From Thermosipho africanus Ob7 (GTDB lineage Bacteria > Thermotogota > Thermotogae > Thermotogales > Fervidobacteriaceae), in the NCBI RefSeq assembly GCF_003351105.1, contig NZ_NKRG01000001.1:248001-312000 (forward strand): a stretch of DNA of 64,000 bases. The letters are read 5' to 3'. This document shows, in pieces, positions 45,770-56,707 of this stretch (position 1 is its first letter; the number at the start of each line of letters is the position of its first letter). The notes under the pieces are model-generated. The model was not told the origin of the DNA and did no database searches. It worked only from the letters and a program-made list of their open reading frames with translations. Both the position numbers and the translations under genes were made by a program.

Positions 45770-47154
45770 TTGTTTCGCCCCCCAACGATTATTTCTGAAA
45801 CTCTTATTGTAGGTTGTCCTACATCTGCAGGAACAGCTCCTGAAATTGATCCACAAACTCCTTGACCTCTACCAACATCGTTTCCGACCATATCAATTTT
45901 TTGAATTATTTCATATCCTTTTCCAATAAGTGTTGCTCCCTTAACTGGTTTTGTAATCTTACCTTTTTCAATTAAATATGCTTCATTAACTGCAAAATTA
46001 AATTCACCAGTACTTGGGTTAACTGAGCCCCCACCCATTTCTTTTGCATAAAGACCGTATTCAGTTGCTGCTATAATTTCTTCAGGGTGGTAATCACCAG
46101 GTAGTATAAATGTATTACTCATTCTGGAAGTTGGAGCAAATGTATAATCTTGTCTTCGAGCACTTCCTGTGCTTTCCATTCCCATTCTTCTTCCACCTAA
46201 TTTATCAATTAAATATCCAACTAACACACCTTTATCTATAAGAAGGTTTCTTCTTGTTGGTGTTCCCTCATCATCTACATTTGCTGAACCCCAAGCATTT
46301 GGTATTGTTGCATCATCAACAGCTGATACACATTCAGCGGCAACTTTTTGACCTAATTTTCCAGCAAAAACTGATGCCCCTTTTGCAACAGAAGTTGCTT
46401 CAAGTGCATGTCCAACTGCTTCGTGGAATATAACACCACCAAATTCATTTGAAATAATTACTGGCATTTTACCTGCAGGTGCTGGTTCGGCATCTACCAT
46501 TCTTGCAGCGATCCTTGCAGCTCTTTTTGCAGCTTCTTCAACGTCTATTCTATCAAATAGTTCAAATCCCATGCTTGTTCCTGGTCCATAAAAGCCTCTT
46601 TCCATATTACCATTATGTTCGGCTATAGCATTAATCATAAGTCTTGCTTTTACACGTCTATCTTCTGCCCAAACCCCTTCAGAGTTTGCAATTAATACTT
46701 CTTGATCGTATTCCCAGAACCATACTTGAACTTGCTTAATTAATTGTGAATAATTTTTGGCTGATTCGTACGCTTTTTTCATTACTTTTACTTTTTCTGT
46801 TTTTTCAACATCTCTTGGGTATAAATATATAACATGCCTGTTTTTTAATTTTTTGTTATCAAAGTCTAAAGTTAAATCATTAATTTTAACTTCAGATAAA
46901 GCTTCTCCTACTCTTTTTGCTACAGATAATAAATTTTCTTTTTCAAAAACATTAGTATATGCATATATTGCCTTTTTTCCAAGAAATCCTCTAATACCGA
47001 CACCAGAGATGTTATTAGTATTTGCTTTTTGAATTTTTCCATCTGTAAGTTCTATCCTGTTTTCATATTTGTTTTCTACAAAAACTTCTGCAAAGTCTCC
47101 CCCATATTTTAATACTGTGCCAATAATATCTTTTATTAAAGATTGATTTAACAC
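45766..47154 (-). CDS. tldD: TldD metalloprotease subunit
   Basis: This 462-residue metalloprotease carries the zinc motif in FHEAVGHALEA (HExxxH). AKGASVFAGKLGQKVA, DDEGTPTRRNLLIDKGVLVG and a GGGSVNPSTGEFNFAVNEAY segment are typical of TldD. It pairs with the TldE product. GTG 47154 is chosen because AGGGGTGA lies upstream and the upstream gene ends at 47159; a TTG at 47175 is an alternative. Confidence 0.93.
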   Translation of the reverse strand: MLNQSLIKDIIGTVLKYGGDFAEVFVENKYENRIELTDGKIQKANTNNISGVGIRGFLGKKAIYAYTNVFEKENLLSVAKRVGEALSEVKINDLTLDFDNKKLKNRHVIYLYPRDVEKTEKVKVMKKAYESAKNYSQLIKQVQVWFWEYDQEVLIANSEGVWAEDRRVKARLMINAIAEHNGNMERGFYGPGTSMGFELFDRIDVEEAAKRAARIAARMVDAEPAPAGKMPVIISNEFGGVIFHEAVGHALEATSVAKGASVFAGKLGQKVAAECVSAVDDATIPNAWGSANVDDEGTPTRRNLLIDKGVLVGYLIDKLGGRRMGMESTGSARRQDYTFAPTSRMSNTFILPGDYHPEEIIAATEYGLYAKEMGGGSVNPSTGEFNFAVNEAYLIEKGKITKPVKGATLIGKGYEIIQKIDMVGNDVGRGQGVCGSISGAVPADVGQPTIRVSEIIVGGRNK

Positions 47155-47158
47155 TATT

Positions 47159-48877
47159 TCACCCCTTTTGCTCAATGATTTTCATTAATGCTTTTGCTGC
47201 AAGCATAGTTCCTTCTTTTTCGTACCCTTCAACTCCAAGCATCGTTCTTATTTCACCAACCTTCACCCCCGTTTCAAACATTTTTTTGAAGAATTTTTGC
47301 GCAATTTTTTCATGTTTTTCTTTCATTTGTATTGCACCAAATGGGTTTGCAAAATATGATGTAGTTAATCCTTTTTCAGAGGTTGTTCCTTTTGCCATTC
47401 TCTTTCCTTCTGAGAATACTTTTAAGGCATCTTCATATGTTTCAAAGAACTTTATTCTTTCGCTTTCATCTTTGACTTCTGTGTAGTTATTTGCATAGAA
47501 TAAAAAGTCAATTTTGATTGGGGTAATAATATCTTTATAGTTGTTGAATGGAACAATAACTCTTGCGTTAATTTTATCTGGGTTCATGAATATACTTCTA
47601 TCCATTGTATGATATGCATATCCTGGTGGTAGATCATCGAGTCTAACAAATGCTCCAGTTTCAGTTCCATATGCTACAACGGAATCGTTGTATATATCTA
47701 AACTTCCCATATCATCTATTATAATATTTACTTCTGCTACTTCTTCCATTCTATTTAGTGCATCAAGTGTTTCACTTTTTCCAGCACCGCTGTCACCTAC
47801 AAACATAGCTGTTGCTTTTTTTCCAGATTTTAATGTTATTTGAGCCATTGAGCCATGGATTGGAAGTTTTTCGTTATCTATCATTATCAAATTGTGAACC
47901 GTCAAGGTAGTTTTTTTCATGTATCCAAAGTAGTCATTTTCGTCTGTTCCAGGTATCACACCAACGTAGCAATTTTTGTCTTTAAAAACTACTGCATTTT
48001 TCCATTTTTCATTATAATCTGGTATTTTTTCTGGAGCAATTCCAAATATTATTATTCCGTCGGGTTTTTTATTTTTTATATCCTTTGGTGAGGCTATTTC
48101 AAACAAATTCGCAAGTCCAGCACCATGTGCAAGATATTCTTTATGTACAAAATTAAAAAACAATAATTTTCCAACGTATATTGGGATCCTAAACCATTCA
48201 TTACTAGAAAGATTTATTTTGTCTAAAATATCTTTTTCCTCTATTGGAATTATTCCCTTTCTTTTGTTTGATTTTGTATAAAAAATTGCGGGTGGATCAA
48301 AAATTGCTCCCCATATTGTAGGAATGCTTTTCATCCATTTTGCACCAAAATCGTCACACTCAATATAATCGTATAAGAACATTGCTTGAGCTCCGCTTGG
48401 CAACTGTCTCATTACTTTTGGAAACTCGTTTGATATATTTGAAATTAGTTGTCTGTATAAATTTTTAATAACGGCTTTAAATTGATCGCCAATCATTGTC
48501 ATTGTATATTCTATACTTGCACGCCTATTGTAGTCACTTACGTATTTTTCATGCCTTACCATAAATCTGTGTTTTGATCTCCAGAATGAGTAAAAGCCTT
48601 CGATAAATTTTTCAAGTTTTTCGGGATTTACGTAATTCATTATGTGAATTAATTCTCTAATATTTCTCATAGATAAAAGATGGAGATATTCAGATAACCT
48701 TCTAATGTCGTATTCATTTCCAAATTTGAAGGGTGAAATTGCTTCTAGGAGTGGGCTATTTTTTTCAGAGAGTATGGTTATAAATTCTTTTAAAAGTTCT
48801 TCAAATTTCCTGTGTCCCATGATTTGGCTATAATTAGTATAAATAACTGAACCATCAATGATTACAGAGCGACTCAT
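47159..48877 (-). CDS. PEPCK/HPr-kinase-like P-loop protein of unknown function
   Basis: This is a 572-residue protein. The N-terminal 330 residues are not recognisable. A kinase-like domain follows with P-loop G361-D-S-G-A-G-K-S-E-T370, nearly the HPr kinase/PEPCK pattern, then EVNIIIDDMGSL as a kinase-2/metal-binding strand. ARVIVPFNNY resembles the arginine segment after the PEPCK active site. It is clearly not canonical ATP- or GTP-type PEPCK in length and spacing. A small-molecule or protein kinase of the PEPCK fold is plausible. It lies between mrnC (4-base overlap) and tldD. Confidence 0.7.
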   Translation of the reverse strand: MSRSVIIDGSVIYTNYSQIMGHRKFEELLKEFITILSEKNSPLLEAISPFKFGNEYDIRRLSEYLHLLSMRNIRELIHIMNYVNPEKLEKFIEGFYSFWRSKHRFMVRHEKYVSDYNRRASIEYTMTMIGDQFKAVIKNLYRQLISNISNEFPKVMRQLPSGAQAMFLYDYIECDDFGAKWMKSIPTIWGAIFDPPAIFYTKSNKRKGIIPIEEKDILDKINLSSNEWFRIPIYVGKLLFFNFVHKEYLAHGAGLANLFEIASPKDIKNKKPDGIIIFGIAPEKIPDYNEKWKNAVVFKDKNCYVGVIPGTDENDYFGYMKKTTLTVHNLIMIDNEKLPIHGSMAQITLKSGKKATAMFVGDSGAGKSETLDALNRMEEVAEVNIIIDDMGSLDIYNDSVVAYGTETGAFVRLDDLPPGYAYHTMDRSIFMNPDKINARVIVPFNNYKDIITPIKIDFLFYANNYTEVKDESERIKFFETYEDALKVFSEGKRMAKGTTSEKGLTTSYFANPFGAIQMKEKHEKIAQKFFKKMFETGVKVGEIRTMLGVEGYEKEGTMLAAKALMKIIEQKG

Positions 48878-49254
48878 TTTAACACCTCCATTAATAAATT
48901 GTAAAGACGTTCTTGGTTAGTTAGATACAAATATCCTACCAGAACTTCAAAACCAGTACTTTTTCTGTAGGCGGGATCATTTCCATACCTTCCGGCTCCT
49001 TTACTGTTTATACCTCTTTTTACAAATGCTTTTTCTTCTTCATTAAGTAGGGGAAGGACTTTATCTAGGAGGGTAGATTGAAATTTTCTATTTACAAGGA
49101 GTTGAGAATCTTTGTGTAAATTTTTTACACTTGTATTTTTGAAATATAACACCTTTACGAAAAGGTTGAATACTGCATCACCAAGATAAGCAAGACTATC
49201 TGTAGATAGTTCATTAACATTAAGATTAGGATGAATTTTTTCAAAAATGTTCAA
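48874..49254 (-). CDS. mrnC: Mini-ribonuclease III
   Basis: This 126-residue RNase III catalytic domain lacks a dsRNA-binding domain. LSTDSLAYLGDAVFNLFVK contains the signature aspartate D26, and TGFEVLVGYLYLT carries the second acidic residue. Family members mature 23S rRNA ends. Its start is TTG, 11 bases after GGGGGCG-type sequence. It opens the minus-strand mrnC-kinase-tldD-tldE operon. Confidence 0.9.
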   Translation of the reverse strand: MNIFEKIHPNLNVNELSTDSLAYLGDAVFNLFVKVLYFKNTSVKNLHKDSQLLVNRKFQSTLLDKVLPLLNEEEKAFVKRGINSKGAGRYGNDPAYRKSTGFEVLVGYLYLTNQERLYNLLMEVLK

Positions 49255-49311
49255 TTTATACGCCCCCTATTTTTAACAATTTTACCATATAATTATATTT
49301 TGTGCTAAATG

Positions 49312-49340
49312 TTGACTGAAAATAGAAAATATGATAAATT
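49312..49340 (+). promoter_or_regulatory. tRNA-Ala promoter
   Basis: TTGACT (49312-49317) and TAAATT (49335-49340) are 17 bases apart, with a TGA extension before the -10. The tRNA begins 11 bases later. Confidence 0.65.
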
Positions 49341-49351
49341 ATATATTGTAA

Positions 49352-49427
49352 GGGGCCGTAGCTCAATTGGGAGAGCGCTACCATGGCACGGTAGAGGCAG
49401 TGGGTTCAAATCCCATCGGCTCCACCA
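49352..49427 (+). tRNA. tRNA-Ala (anticodon GGC)
   Basis: This is a 76-base cloverleaf. The acceptor GGGGCCG pairs with CGGCTCC, including one G-U pair. The anticodon stem CTACC/GGTAG has loop ATGGCAC, giving GGC. The T loop is GTTCAAATC. CCA is encoded in the gene. Confidence 0.96.
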
Positions 49428-49462
49428 GAAGGGAGGCAGAAAATGCCTCCCTTCCTTTTTTA
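49428..49462 (+). terminator. tRNA-Ala terminator
   Basis: The arms GAAGGGAGGCA and TGCCTCCCTTC start directly at the tRNA 3' end and are followed by CTTTTTT. Confidence 0.9.
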
Positions 49463-49567
49463 TGATATAAAAAGTGTGAAAATAAAAGAAAATATATGTT
49501 ATTTGGTTTTAATTGTTGATAAATTCTAATAATCTTCAATAATTGGACTTCACAATTTTGATATTTT

Positions 49568-49607
49568 TGGTAAACTTAAATTAGCAGTCGATGAATAAGA
49601 GTGACAA
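49568..49607 (+). promoter_or_regulatory. groESL promoter and CIRCE element
   Basis: TTAGCAGTC-N9-GAGTGACAA (49581-49607) matches CIRCE in 8 of 9 left-arm and 7 of 9 right-arm positions. An extended -10, TGGTAAACT (49568-49576), lies immediately upstream. HrcA from the gene at 11515 would bind here. Confidence 0.8.
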
Positions 49608-49633
49608 CAAAAACTTTGAAAGGGGGTACGATT

Positions 49634-51542
<1,909 letters not shown>

Positions 51543-51559
51543 TAATCATTTTAATAGAC

Positions 51560-51596
51560 AAATTCCCCGGAAACTTTTCCGGGGAATTTTTTTATG
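51560..51596 (+). terminator. groESL terminator
   Basis: The 12-base arms AATTCCCCGGAA and TTCCGGGGAATT enclose ACTT and are followed by a run of T. Confidence 0.92.
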
Positions 51597-51627
51597 CTTG
51601 ATTTTTTCAAACCTTTATTTTTTATTA

Positions 51628-51677
51628 TTGACTTTTCAAATTAATATGTTATACTTAAATTAGGAAAAACTAATTAA
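51628..51677 (+). promoter_or_regulatory. suf promoter with overlapping inverted repeat
   Basis: TTGACT (51628-51633) and TATACT (51650-51655) are 16 bases apart, with TGT extending the -10. Right after lies TAAATTAG-N6-CTAATTAA (51656-51677), matching in 7 of 8 pairs, at the expected transcription start. It is a good position for a repressor such as an Rrf2-type iron-sulfur sensor; the regulator is not identified here. Confidence 0.65.
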
Positions 51678-51689
51678 GGAGGTAATATC

Positions 51690-52433
51690 ATGGAAAAATT
51701 GCTTGAAGTTAGAAATTTGCATGCATCTGTGAAAGAAGAAAACTTAAAAATATTAAAAGGTGTTAATTTGGATATAGGTTATGGAGAATTACATGCTATT
51801 ATGGGTCCAAACGGTTCTGGAAAATCGACTCTTGCAAACGTTATAATGGGGAATCCCAGATATAAAGTTGATTCAGGCGAAATAATTTTTGAAGGTGAAA
51901 ATATTGTTGAATTAACAACTGATGAGAGAGCAAAAAAAGGTATTTTTATGACTTTTCAAAATCCATTTGAAATAGACGGTGTAAAATTCAGTAATTTTCT
52001 TTTAAGTGCGTATAGAAAAATTCATGGAGATAATGAATCTTTTGCACAACTAAATAAGCAAATAGATGAAATATTAAGTGAGCTTGTTGTTTCAGATAAT
52101 TTCTTAAATAGGTTTTTGAATGTTGGATTTTCTGGTGGTGAAAAGAAAAAATCTGAAATTTTGCAAGCAAGGTTTTTAAAACCAAAGCTTTTAATTTTAG
52201 ATGAAATTGATTCCGGTTTAGATGTTGATGCTTTAAGAATTGTTGCAAATCAGATTAATAAGATAAGAGAGTCTGGGACAAGTGTACTTATTATAACTCA
52301 TTACAAAAGAATACTTAATTATTTAGATGTTGATAAAGTTCATGTTTATACAGATGGAAAAATTGTAAAGAGTGGAGACTTTTCATTGGCTGATGAGATA
52401 GAGAAAAATGGCTATTCTGTAATTGCGGGGTGA
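51690..52433 (+). CDS. sufC: SufC, ABC-type ATPase of the SUF iron-sulfur assembly system
   Basis: This 247-residue ATPase has Walker A GPNGSGKST at about residue 38, the Q-loop MTFQNPFEIDG, signature FSGGEKKKSEI and Walker B LLILDEIDSGLD. It drives conformational change of the SufB-SufD scaffold. The ATG follows AAGGAGG. It is the first gene of sufCBDSU. Confidence 0.96.
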   Translation: MEKLLEVRNLHASVKEENLKILKGVNLDIGYGELHAIMGPNGSGKSTLANVIMGNPRYKVDSGEIIFEGENIVELTTDERAKKGIFMTFQNPFEIDGVKFSNFLLSAYRKIHGDNESFAQLNKQIDEILSELVVSDNFLNRFLNVGFSGGEKKKSEILQARFLKPKLLILDEIDSGLDVDALRIVANQINKIRESGTSVLIITHYKRILNYLDVDKVHVYTDGKIVKSGDFSLADEIEKNGYSVIAG

Positions 52434-52437
52434 TGAC

Positions 52438-53829
52438 ATGTTTGATATAAAACAGAATGAAGATAGGTTTAATTATATTGCTAATATTGAGCCAGAGTAT
52501 AAAAGTTTACCTGGCTTGACACCAAAAATAATTGAAGAAATTTCTGAGATTAAAGGTGAGCCTAAATGGATGAGAGAACTTAGGCTTAAATCTTTGGAAA
52601 TTTTTCAAAAATGGCATGATCCAAGATTTGGAGTTGATATTTCTGAATTGGATTTAAATAAGATAATTCCATATATTAAGCCAAAGGCCAATAAGCAGAC
52701 AAGTTGGGAAGAAGTTCCTGAAGAAATTAAAAAGGCTTTTGATAAACTTGGAATTCCTGAAGCTGAAAGAAAATATTTTGCTGGTGTTGGAGCACAATTT
52801 GATTCTGAGATAGTGTATCAAAATATAAAGAAAGAACTTGAAAGCCTTGGTGTGATTTTTATGGATATGGAAAGTGCAGTAAGAGAATATCCGGACTTGG
52901 TAAAAGAATACTTTATGAAACTTGTTCCAGCACATGATCATAAATTTGCGGCACTACATGGCGCAATTTGGAGCGGAGGAACATTTTTGTATGTTCCAAA
53001 GGGTGTTAAAGTTCCAATGCCACTTCAAGCTTATTTTTTAATGAGTAATCCTGGTATGAGTCAGCTTGAACATACAGTTATTGTTGCTGATGAAGGCTCT
53101 GAGGTAACTTTCATTGAGGGATGTTCAGCTCCAAGATACAATGTTATAAATTTACATACAGGAATGGTTGAGATTTATGTAAAAAAAGATGCAAAAGTAA
53201 AATACATGACAATTCAAAATTGGAGTAAAAATACATATAACTTGAATACAAAACGTTCTATAGTAGAAGAAAATGGAGTGATGTCTTGGGTTTCAGGATC
53301 GCTAGGTAGTATGAAAACAATGTTGTATCCTATGACGATCCTTAAAGGAAAGGGAGCAAAAGCAGAAAGTTTAGGTATTACATATGCAGGACCAGGCCAA
53401 CATATGGATACAGGCTCAAAAGTCGTACATCTTGCACCTTATACAAGTTCCACAATTGATGCAAGGAGTATCAGTGTTGGTGGCGGCTGGGCTTTTTATA
53501 GAGGACTATTAAGAATAGCGCAAGATGCTAAAAAAAGTAAATCACATGTTCAATGTACAGCATTAATGCTTGATAATAAATCAAAAAGTGATACAGTACC
53601 ATTAATAGAAGTATATAATAGTGATTCTGATGTAGGTCATGAAGCTAGAATTGGAAGAATTAAAGATGAACAAATCTTTTACTTAATGACAAGAGGTTTA
53701 AGTGAAACAGAAGCTAAAAGTATGATTGTTAAAGGTTTTATTGAACCGATTGTTAGTAGTTTGCCATTTGAGTATGCCCTTGAGCTTAATAGGTTAATTG
53801 AAATGGAAATTGAATCATCAATAGGGTGA
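52438..53829 (+). CDS. sufB: SufB, iron-sulfur cluster scaffold subunit
   Basis: This 463-residue scaffold has RLKSLEIFQKWHDPRFG, AVREYPDLVKEYF, VPKGVKVPMPLQAYF and FIEGCSAPRYNVINLHTGMV (from the GC-containing strand). KSKSDTVPLIEVYNSDSDVG and HEARIGRIKDEQIFYLMTRG follow. It receives sulfur from SufS. ATG 52438 follows GGGGTGATG; the upstream frame start overlaps sufC. Confidence 0.95.
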   Translation: MFDIKQNEDRFNYIANIEPEYKSLPGLTPKIIEEISEIKGEPKWMRELRLKSLEIFQKWHDPRFGVDISELDLNKIIPYIKPKANKQTSWEEVPEEIKKAFDKLGIPEAERKYFAGVGAQFDSEIVYQNIKKELESLGVIFMDMESAVREYPDLVKEYFMKLVPAHDHKFAALHGAIWSGGTFLYVPKGVKVPMPLQAYFLMSNPGMSQLEHTVIVADEGSEVTFIEGCSAPRYNVINLHTGMVEIYVKKDAKVKYMTIQNWSKNTYNLNTKRSIVEENGVMSWVSGSLGSMKTMLYPMTILKGKGAKAESLGITYAGPGQHMDTGSKVVHLAPYTSSTIDARSISVGGGWAFYRGLLRIAQDAKKSKSHVQCTALMLDNKSKSDTVPLIEVYNSDSDVGHEARIGRIKDEQIFYLMTRGLSETEAKSMIVKGFIEPIVSSLPFEYALELNRLIEMEIESSIG

Positions 53830-53839
53830 GGTGTTAGTT

Positions 53840-54964
53840 ATGGAAAAGAATTTAGAATTATTTTTAGATAATGAAAAAGCAGTGGTAAGTGTCCCAAAAC
53901 AATTTTTCGAAGGTGACTATACTGAAAAAGATTTAGAAAGAGCACTTTCAAGTATTGAAAATAAATTTGTTAGAAAGTATGTATTGGAAAAGTATAGTGA
54001 ATATACAAAAATAGGTTTTCCTATATGGAAAAGGTTGAAAATTAATAGTTTAAGTTTGCCGGAGTATAAATATGAAGGGTATTTTAAAGGTGTTGAAGAA
54101 GATTTAGATTTAATAGATTTTGAAGGAACTCATAGAAAATATGTTTTGTTATCGGATATATTTTCATCTATGGGTGAATATATAAAGGTTGATAATGAAA
54201 AAGATGTAAAAGTTGAATATATTGATAGAATAACAAATGATGTGTATAAGGTTAATGGTAAGTTAGTTCTTGTAAGAATTTTGAAAACGAATAATTTTTC
54301 AAACAACACATTAAGAGTTGTGGCAGAAGATAATGCAGAAGTTGAAATTTACAACATTCATGTAAGTGAAGAAAACTCTTTTTCAGTTGACAATATTTTT
54401 ATTATGGTTGAAGATAAGGTACAAGTAAAGGTTAGAGATATATATATCGGGGAAGGGAAAGTAGCAGGATATTTAGGAGTAAAAATGAATGGTAATGAAA
54501 GTAATGTAGATGTTAAACCATACTTTTTGGGAAGTAAAAGCGCAATTTTTGATCTTCAATATCTTTTAAGATTTGTAGGACTTGAAAATAAAGGTTCAAT
54601 AAAAGCTGAAGGTGCACTTTCTGATGAAGCAAAAGTAGTATTTCGTGGTATACTTGATTTAAAAAGAGGTGCAAAAAATAGCGAAGCAGAAGAGATGGAA
54701 AGATGTATATTATTATCAAAAGATTCAAAAATGGAAGCTATCCCAAGTTTGTTAGTAGATGAAAATGAAGTTACTGCATCACATGCAGCAAGTTCTGCTC
54801 CACTTGATGAAGATGCAATTTTCTATTTAATGAGCAGAGGATTTAATAGAAAGGAAGCAAAAAGCTTTATATTAAATGGTATTTTTGAAAATTTAATTAA
54901 TGAGCTTTCGGTATTTGGCCTTGAGGAGGTCGTAAAAAATGCTCTCAAAAAATATATTGAGTGA
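53840..54964 (+). CDS. sufD: SufD, partner of SufB
   Basis: This 374-residue beta-helix protein is paralogous to SufB. It has a diverged N-terminus but a conserved C-terminal part with [20 protein letters not shown], then [20 protein letters not shown] and [14 protein letters not shown]. The start follows GGGTGAGGTG. It overlaps sufS by 26 bases. Confidence 0.92.
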   Translation: MEKNLELFLDNEKAVVSVPKQFFEGDYTEKDLERALSSIENKFVRKYVLEKYSEYTKIGFPIWKRLKINSLSLPEYKYEGYFKGVEEDLDLIDFEGTHRKYVLLSDIFSSMGEYIKVDNEKDVKVEYIDRITNDVYKVNGKLVLVRILKTNNFSNNTLRVVAEDNAEVEIYNIHVSEENSFSVDNIFIMVEDKVQVKVRDIYIGEGKVAGYLGVKMNGNESNVDVKPYFLGSKSAIFDLQYLLRFVGLENKGSIKAEGALSDEAKVVFRGILDLKRGAKNSEAEEMERCILLSKDSKMEAIPSLLVDENEVTASHAASSAPLDEDAIFYLMSRGFNRKEAKSFILNGIFENLINELSVFGLEEVVKNALKKYIE

Positions 54965-56180
54965 TTTTCCTGCACTTTCAAGAACAATAAAAGGAAATCG
55001 AATTGTTTACCTTGACAGTGCTGCAAGCACATTAAAACCAAAGCCAGTAATTGATAAATTATCCAAATTTTATTTAGAAAATTATGCAAATGTCCATAGA
55101 GCAGTTCATACTCTAGCATCTGAATCGACTCAGATGCTAGAGTTTTCTAGAAAAAACTTTGCAAATTTTTTGAATTCTAGCGAACATGAGATAATTTTCA
55201 CATCAGGAACAACAATGTCAATAAATCTCATAGTTGAAAGTTTAGTAAGAAGTAAGATGTTGAACGAGAATGATATAGTTTTAACAACTTTAGTGGAGCA
55301 TCATGCAAATTTTGTTCCATGGGTAAGACTTTCCAAACTACATGGATTTAGAGTAGAATTTGTTGAACCTAGTTTGCGTTTTGGAACCTTAGCTATAGAT
55401 GATTTTTTAAAAAAAGATATAAATCCTAAGGTTGTTGCTATTACAGGGCATTCAAATGTAACGGGGCAGTTAATTGATATAGAAAAAATTCGCAATATTT
55501 TTCCTAATTCAATATTAATAGTTGATGGAGCACAACTTATTCCGCATCAGAGGATTGATGTTAAGAGCTTAGATATTGATTTTCTTTGTTTTTCAGTCCA
55601 TAAAATGCTTGGGCCAAGTGGAATTGGGGTTTTATATGGGAAAAGCCAATATTTGGAAACACTTGAACCTTTTTTGTATGGTGGTGAAATGATCGATAAG
55701 GTTAGTGTTGAAGATGTTACCTTTAATGTGCTTCCGTACAAATTTGAGGCAGGGACTCCAAATATTGGTGGAATTGTCGGTGCAAATTATGCGCTTGAAT
55801 ATTTAAATAATATTGGGTATGATGAGGTAAAAAAACACATTCTAGATCTTACAAAATATGCTATTGAAAAATTTAGAAATATTGAAAATGTCGAGGTTTA
55901 TGGACCACTTGATGAATCTCACTGCGGTATTTTAAGTTTTAATATTAATGGAATTCATCCACATGATGTTGCACATCTTTTGGATGAAAAATTTGGAGTG
56001 GCAATAAGGAGCGGTCATCATTGTGCACAACCTTTAATGAATGTTTTAAAGTCACAAAGTAGACTGTCTCAATTTCCAAACAGTACATGTAGAGCAAGTT
56101 TTTATATATACAACACATATGAAGACATAAATATATTAATAGAAGGTATAAAAAGGATAAAGGAGTGGTTTGATGTATAA
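54939..56180 (+). CDS. sufS: SufS, group II cysteine desulfurase
   Basis: This 413-residue PLP enzyme removes sulfur from cysteine as an enzyme-bound persulfide. It shows [41 protein letters not shown] and the PLP lysine region [16 protein letters not shown]. The catalytic cysteine is C362 in [11 protein letters not shown]. The start lies inside the end of sufD. It overlaps sufU by 8 bases. Confidence 0.94.
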   Translation: MLSKNILSDFPALSRTIKGNRIVYLDSAASTLKPKPVIDKLSKFYLENYANVHRAVHTLASESTQMLEFSRKNFANFLNSSEHEIIFTSGTTMSINLIVESLVRSKMLNENDIVLTTLVEHHANFVPWVRLSKLHGFRVEFVEPSLRFGTLAIDDFLKKDINPKVVAITGHSNVTGQLIDIEKIRNIFPNSILIVDGAQLIPHQRIDVKSLDIDFLCFSVHKMLGPSGIGVLYGKSQYLETLEPFLYGGEMIDKVSVEDVTFNVLPYKFEAGTPNIGGIVGANYALEYLNNIGYDEVKKHILDLTKYAIEKFRNIENVEVYGPLDESHCGILSFNINGIHPHDVAHLLDEKFGVAIRSGHHCAQPLMNVLKSQSRLSQFPNSTCRASFYIYNTYEDINILIEGIKRIKEWFDV

Positions 56181-56571
56181 TGAATTAATCATGGACTATT
56201 CTAAACTTAAAAAGTATAAAGGAAAGATTGAAGATGCAACTAAAGTGGAAGAGGGTAAAAATCTTTCTTGTGGTGATGAAATAACTTTATATTTAAAAAT
56301 TGAAAATGAGCGAATAGTTGATGCAAAATTTGAAGGGATTGGGTGTGCAATTAGTCAAGCTTCTGCTAACTTGATGATAGAAAATATTATTAATAAATCA
56401 ATTGATGAGGTAAAAATATTGATAGATAATGTATATAAAATGACACGTGGAGAAGAATACGACAAATCGGTTTTAGGATTGATAGAGGAGCTCAAAAGTA
56501 TTAAAGACTATCCAATGAGAATTAAATGTTTTTTACTTGCATGGAAAACTTTAGAACTTTCATTTAAATAA
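56173..56571 (+). CDS. sufU: SufU-type sulfur acceptor/scaffold protein
   Basis: This 132-residue NifU-N/IscU-like protein has cysteines in [23 protein letters not shown] and [10 protein letters not shown], the three conserved positions. It accepts sulfur from SufS. ATG 56173 follows AAGGAGTGG; the frame opening at TTG 56170 is less likely. It is the last gene of the suf operon. Confidence 0.92.
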   Translation: MYNELIMDYSKLKKYKGKIEDATKVEEGKNLSCGDEITLYLKIENERIVDAKFEGIGCAISQASANLMIENIINKSIDEVKILIDNVYKMTRGEEYDKSVLGLIEELKSIKDYPMRIKCFLLAWKTLELSFK

Positions 56572-56623
56572 GTTGTAACAAATATATAATTTTAATCCAT
56601 TTTAATTGAAAAAGAATATTTTC

Positions 56624-56693
56624 TTGAAATTTATAATTTTTATGATATAAGTTTAGTAAAAGTGATAATCAAAGTTTATCACTTTGTTTTTTT
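56624..56693 (+). promoter_or_regulatory. Promoter plus hairpin just upstream of the chemoreceptor-like gene
   Basis: TTGAAA (56624-56629) and TATAAG (56646-56651) are 16 bases apart with a TGA extension. A 10-base-pair hairpin, AAAGTGATAA/TTATCACTTT (56659-56685), follows at the expected transcript start and is itself followed by GTTTTTTTT. The next bases are the GGTGAGGTG ribosome binding site. The hairpin may end suf read-through, attenuate this gene, or protect its 5' end. Confidence 0.6.
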
Positions 56694-56707
56694 GGTGAGG
56701 TGAAAAG

